Of a stretch of DNA of 64,000 nucleotides, positions 63,117 through 64,000 are shown one piece after another. Position 1 is the stretch's first letter, and every line of letters starts with the position of its first letter. The stretch lies in contig NZ_JBDSPJ010000002.1 in the NCBI RefSeq assembly GCF_039912695.1, forward strand, positions 186,001 to 250,000, read 5' to 3'. A program made the position numbers and the translations under genes. Source of the DNA: Pseudolysinimonas_A sp039912695. GTDB lineage: Bacteria; Actinomycetota; Actinomycetes; Actinomycetales; Microbacteriaceae. The notes under the pieces were generated by a model, which was given only the letters and a program-made list of their open reading frames with translations, made no database searches and was not told where the DNA came from.

Positions 63117-64000
63117 GCGCGGAGCAGATCGGGCACGACGGTCGCAAATTGCTGCGGCTCGAGATCCGCAACGCCGAGACCCCGATCGAGCGCAAGCCCG
63201 ACTGGATCAAGACCAAGGCGAAGATGGGGCCCGAGTACACGGCCCTGCAACACCTCGTGAAAGACGAGGGGCTGCACACCGTCTGCCAGGAGGCCGGCTG
63301 CCCCAATATCTACGAGTGCTGGGAAGACCGCGAGGCGACCTTCCTGATCGGCGGCAGTCAGTGCACAAGGCGGTGCGACTTCTGCCAGATCGACACCGGC
63401 AAGCCCGCCGACTACGACAAGGATGAACCCCGCCGGGTCGCCGAGTCGGTCGTCAAAATGGGGCTTCGCTACGCGACCGTCACCGGCGTCGCCCGCGACG
63501 ACCTTCCCGACGAGGGCGCCTGGCTGCACGCCGAGACGGTGCGCGCCATCCACGCCGCCAACCCGGGCACGGGTGTCGAGATCCTCGCCACCGACTTCTC
63601 GGGCAACCCGACTCTGCTCGAAGAGGTCTTCTCGTCGCGCCCCGAAGTCTTCGCGCACAACGTCGAAACGGTCCCGCGCATCTTCAAGCGCATCCGTCCG
63701 GCGTTCCGCTATGACCGCTCGCTTGACGTGCTGACCCAGGCTCGCGCCTACGGACTCATCACGAAGTCGAACCTCATCCTCGGGATGGGCGAGACGCGCG
63801 AGGAGGTCTCGCAGGCTCTCCACGATCTGCACGATGCCGGCACCGACATCATCACGATCACTCAATACCTGCGCCCCACCCCGCGCCACCTCCCCGTCGA
63901 CCGCTGGGTGCGCCCTGAGGAGTTCGTCGAGATGAAGGAGGAGGCCGAAGCGATCGGCTTCCTGGGCGTGCTCGCCGGACCGCTGGTGCGCTCGTCGTAC
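63113..64000 (+). CDS. lipA: Lipoyl synthase LipA (3' end outside the window)
   Basis: The first 296 codons of a radical-SAM enzyme that inserts two sulfurs into octanoyl-lipoyl domains. The auxiliary iron-sulfur site is VCQEAGCPNIYECW and the radical-SAM site CTRRCDFCQID; GYATVTGV-like YATVTGVARDD and YLRPTPRHLPVDRWV follow. The ATG overlaps the lipB stop (ATGA), so the two lipoate enzymes are cotranslated. The gene runs off the right edge. Confidence 0.97.
   Translation, partial: MSAEQIGHDGRKLLRLEIRNAETPIERKPDWIKTKAKMGPEYTALQHLVKDEGLHTVCQEAGCPNIYECWEDREATFLIGGSQCTRRCDFCQIDTGKPADYDKDEPRRVAESVVKMGLRYATVTGVARDDLPDEGAWLHAETVRAIHAANPGTGVEILATDFSGNPTLLEEVFSSRPEVFAHNVETVPRIFKRIRPAFRYDRSLDVLTQARAYGLITKSNLILGMGETREEVSQALHDLHDAGTDIITITQYLRPTPRHLPVDRWVRPEEFVEMKEEAEAIGFLGVLAGPLVRSSY

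Overview
The window reads as chromosome of a high-GC actinobacterium, most likely Micrococcales and probably Microbacteriaceae. The signs are the many GTG/TTG starts, the actinobacteria-specific families DUF3000, DUF3093, DUF3159, DUF3710, DUF4193 and DUF7455, SepH, a PAC2 protein, and a principal sigma factor with a long Ala/Lys-rich and acidic N-terminus. I see no phage, integrase, insertion sequence or CRISPR array. The placement comes from protein families read by eye, not from a database search.

Left part (1-15 kb): a small envelope protein, the pyridoxal-phosphate synthase genes pdxS-pdxT behind a HIT protein and thrS, a two-gene glycan-synthesis unit (MshEN-GT2 glycosyltransferase plus multi-pass partner), a coupled pair of paralogous one-span proteins, an SDR reductase, four tRNA genes (Gly, Cys, Val-GAC leftward; Val-CAC rightward), a NERD protein, a DUF2071 protein and a membrane protein that looks like an ammonium transporter without its pore histidines.

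15-33 kb: the ammonium transporter amt with a GlnR-like site; nhaB, very like the gammaproteobacterial antiporter and preceded by a folded leader that can hide its ribosome binding site; zapE, a rhodanese, sufE, a RibD-type reductase, an alpha/beta hydrolase; then DUF3000-rnd-fadA-fadB, which supplies beta-oxidation enzymes; an MFS exporter, a merR-aldo/keto reductase operon with a textbook MerR operator, and dxs.

33-64 kb: acnA; DUF3159-DUF3710-dut against DUF3093; DUF4193; sepH; a nucleotide-pyrophosphatase-like phosphodiesterase; parC and parE (a second type IIA topoisomerase), separated by azlCD, a carboxylesterase and a large membrane protein; DUF7455; two coupled alanine-racemase-like genes; a CofE-like ligase; the principal sigma factor; PAC2; pepA; lpdA-sucB; a pseudokinase; lipB-lipA. 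The last group works together: LipB and LipA make the lipoyl group carried by SucB and reoxidised by LpdA.

Most striking: (1) the two overlapping racemase genes are degenerate in complementary halves. One keeps the PLP-lysine barrel but lost the catalytic-tyrosine loop, the other keeps the tyrosine domain but lost the lysine and most of the barrel, so they may form an obligate heterodimer. (2) The Amt-like protein next to amt lacks the twin histidines. (3) The nhaB leader may be a cation-sensing riboswitch. (4) Fifteen genes have a TAnnnT -10 box 6-8 bases before the start codon, pointing to leaderless mRNAs. Two small genes carry single-base homopolymer shifts that may be sequencing errors.
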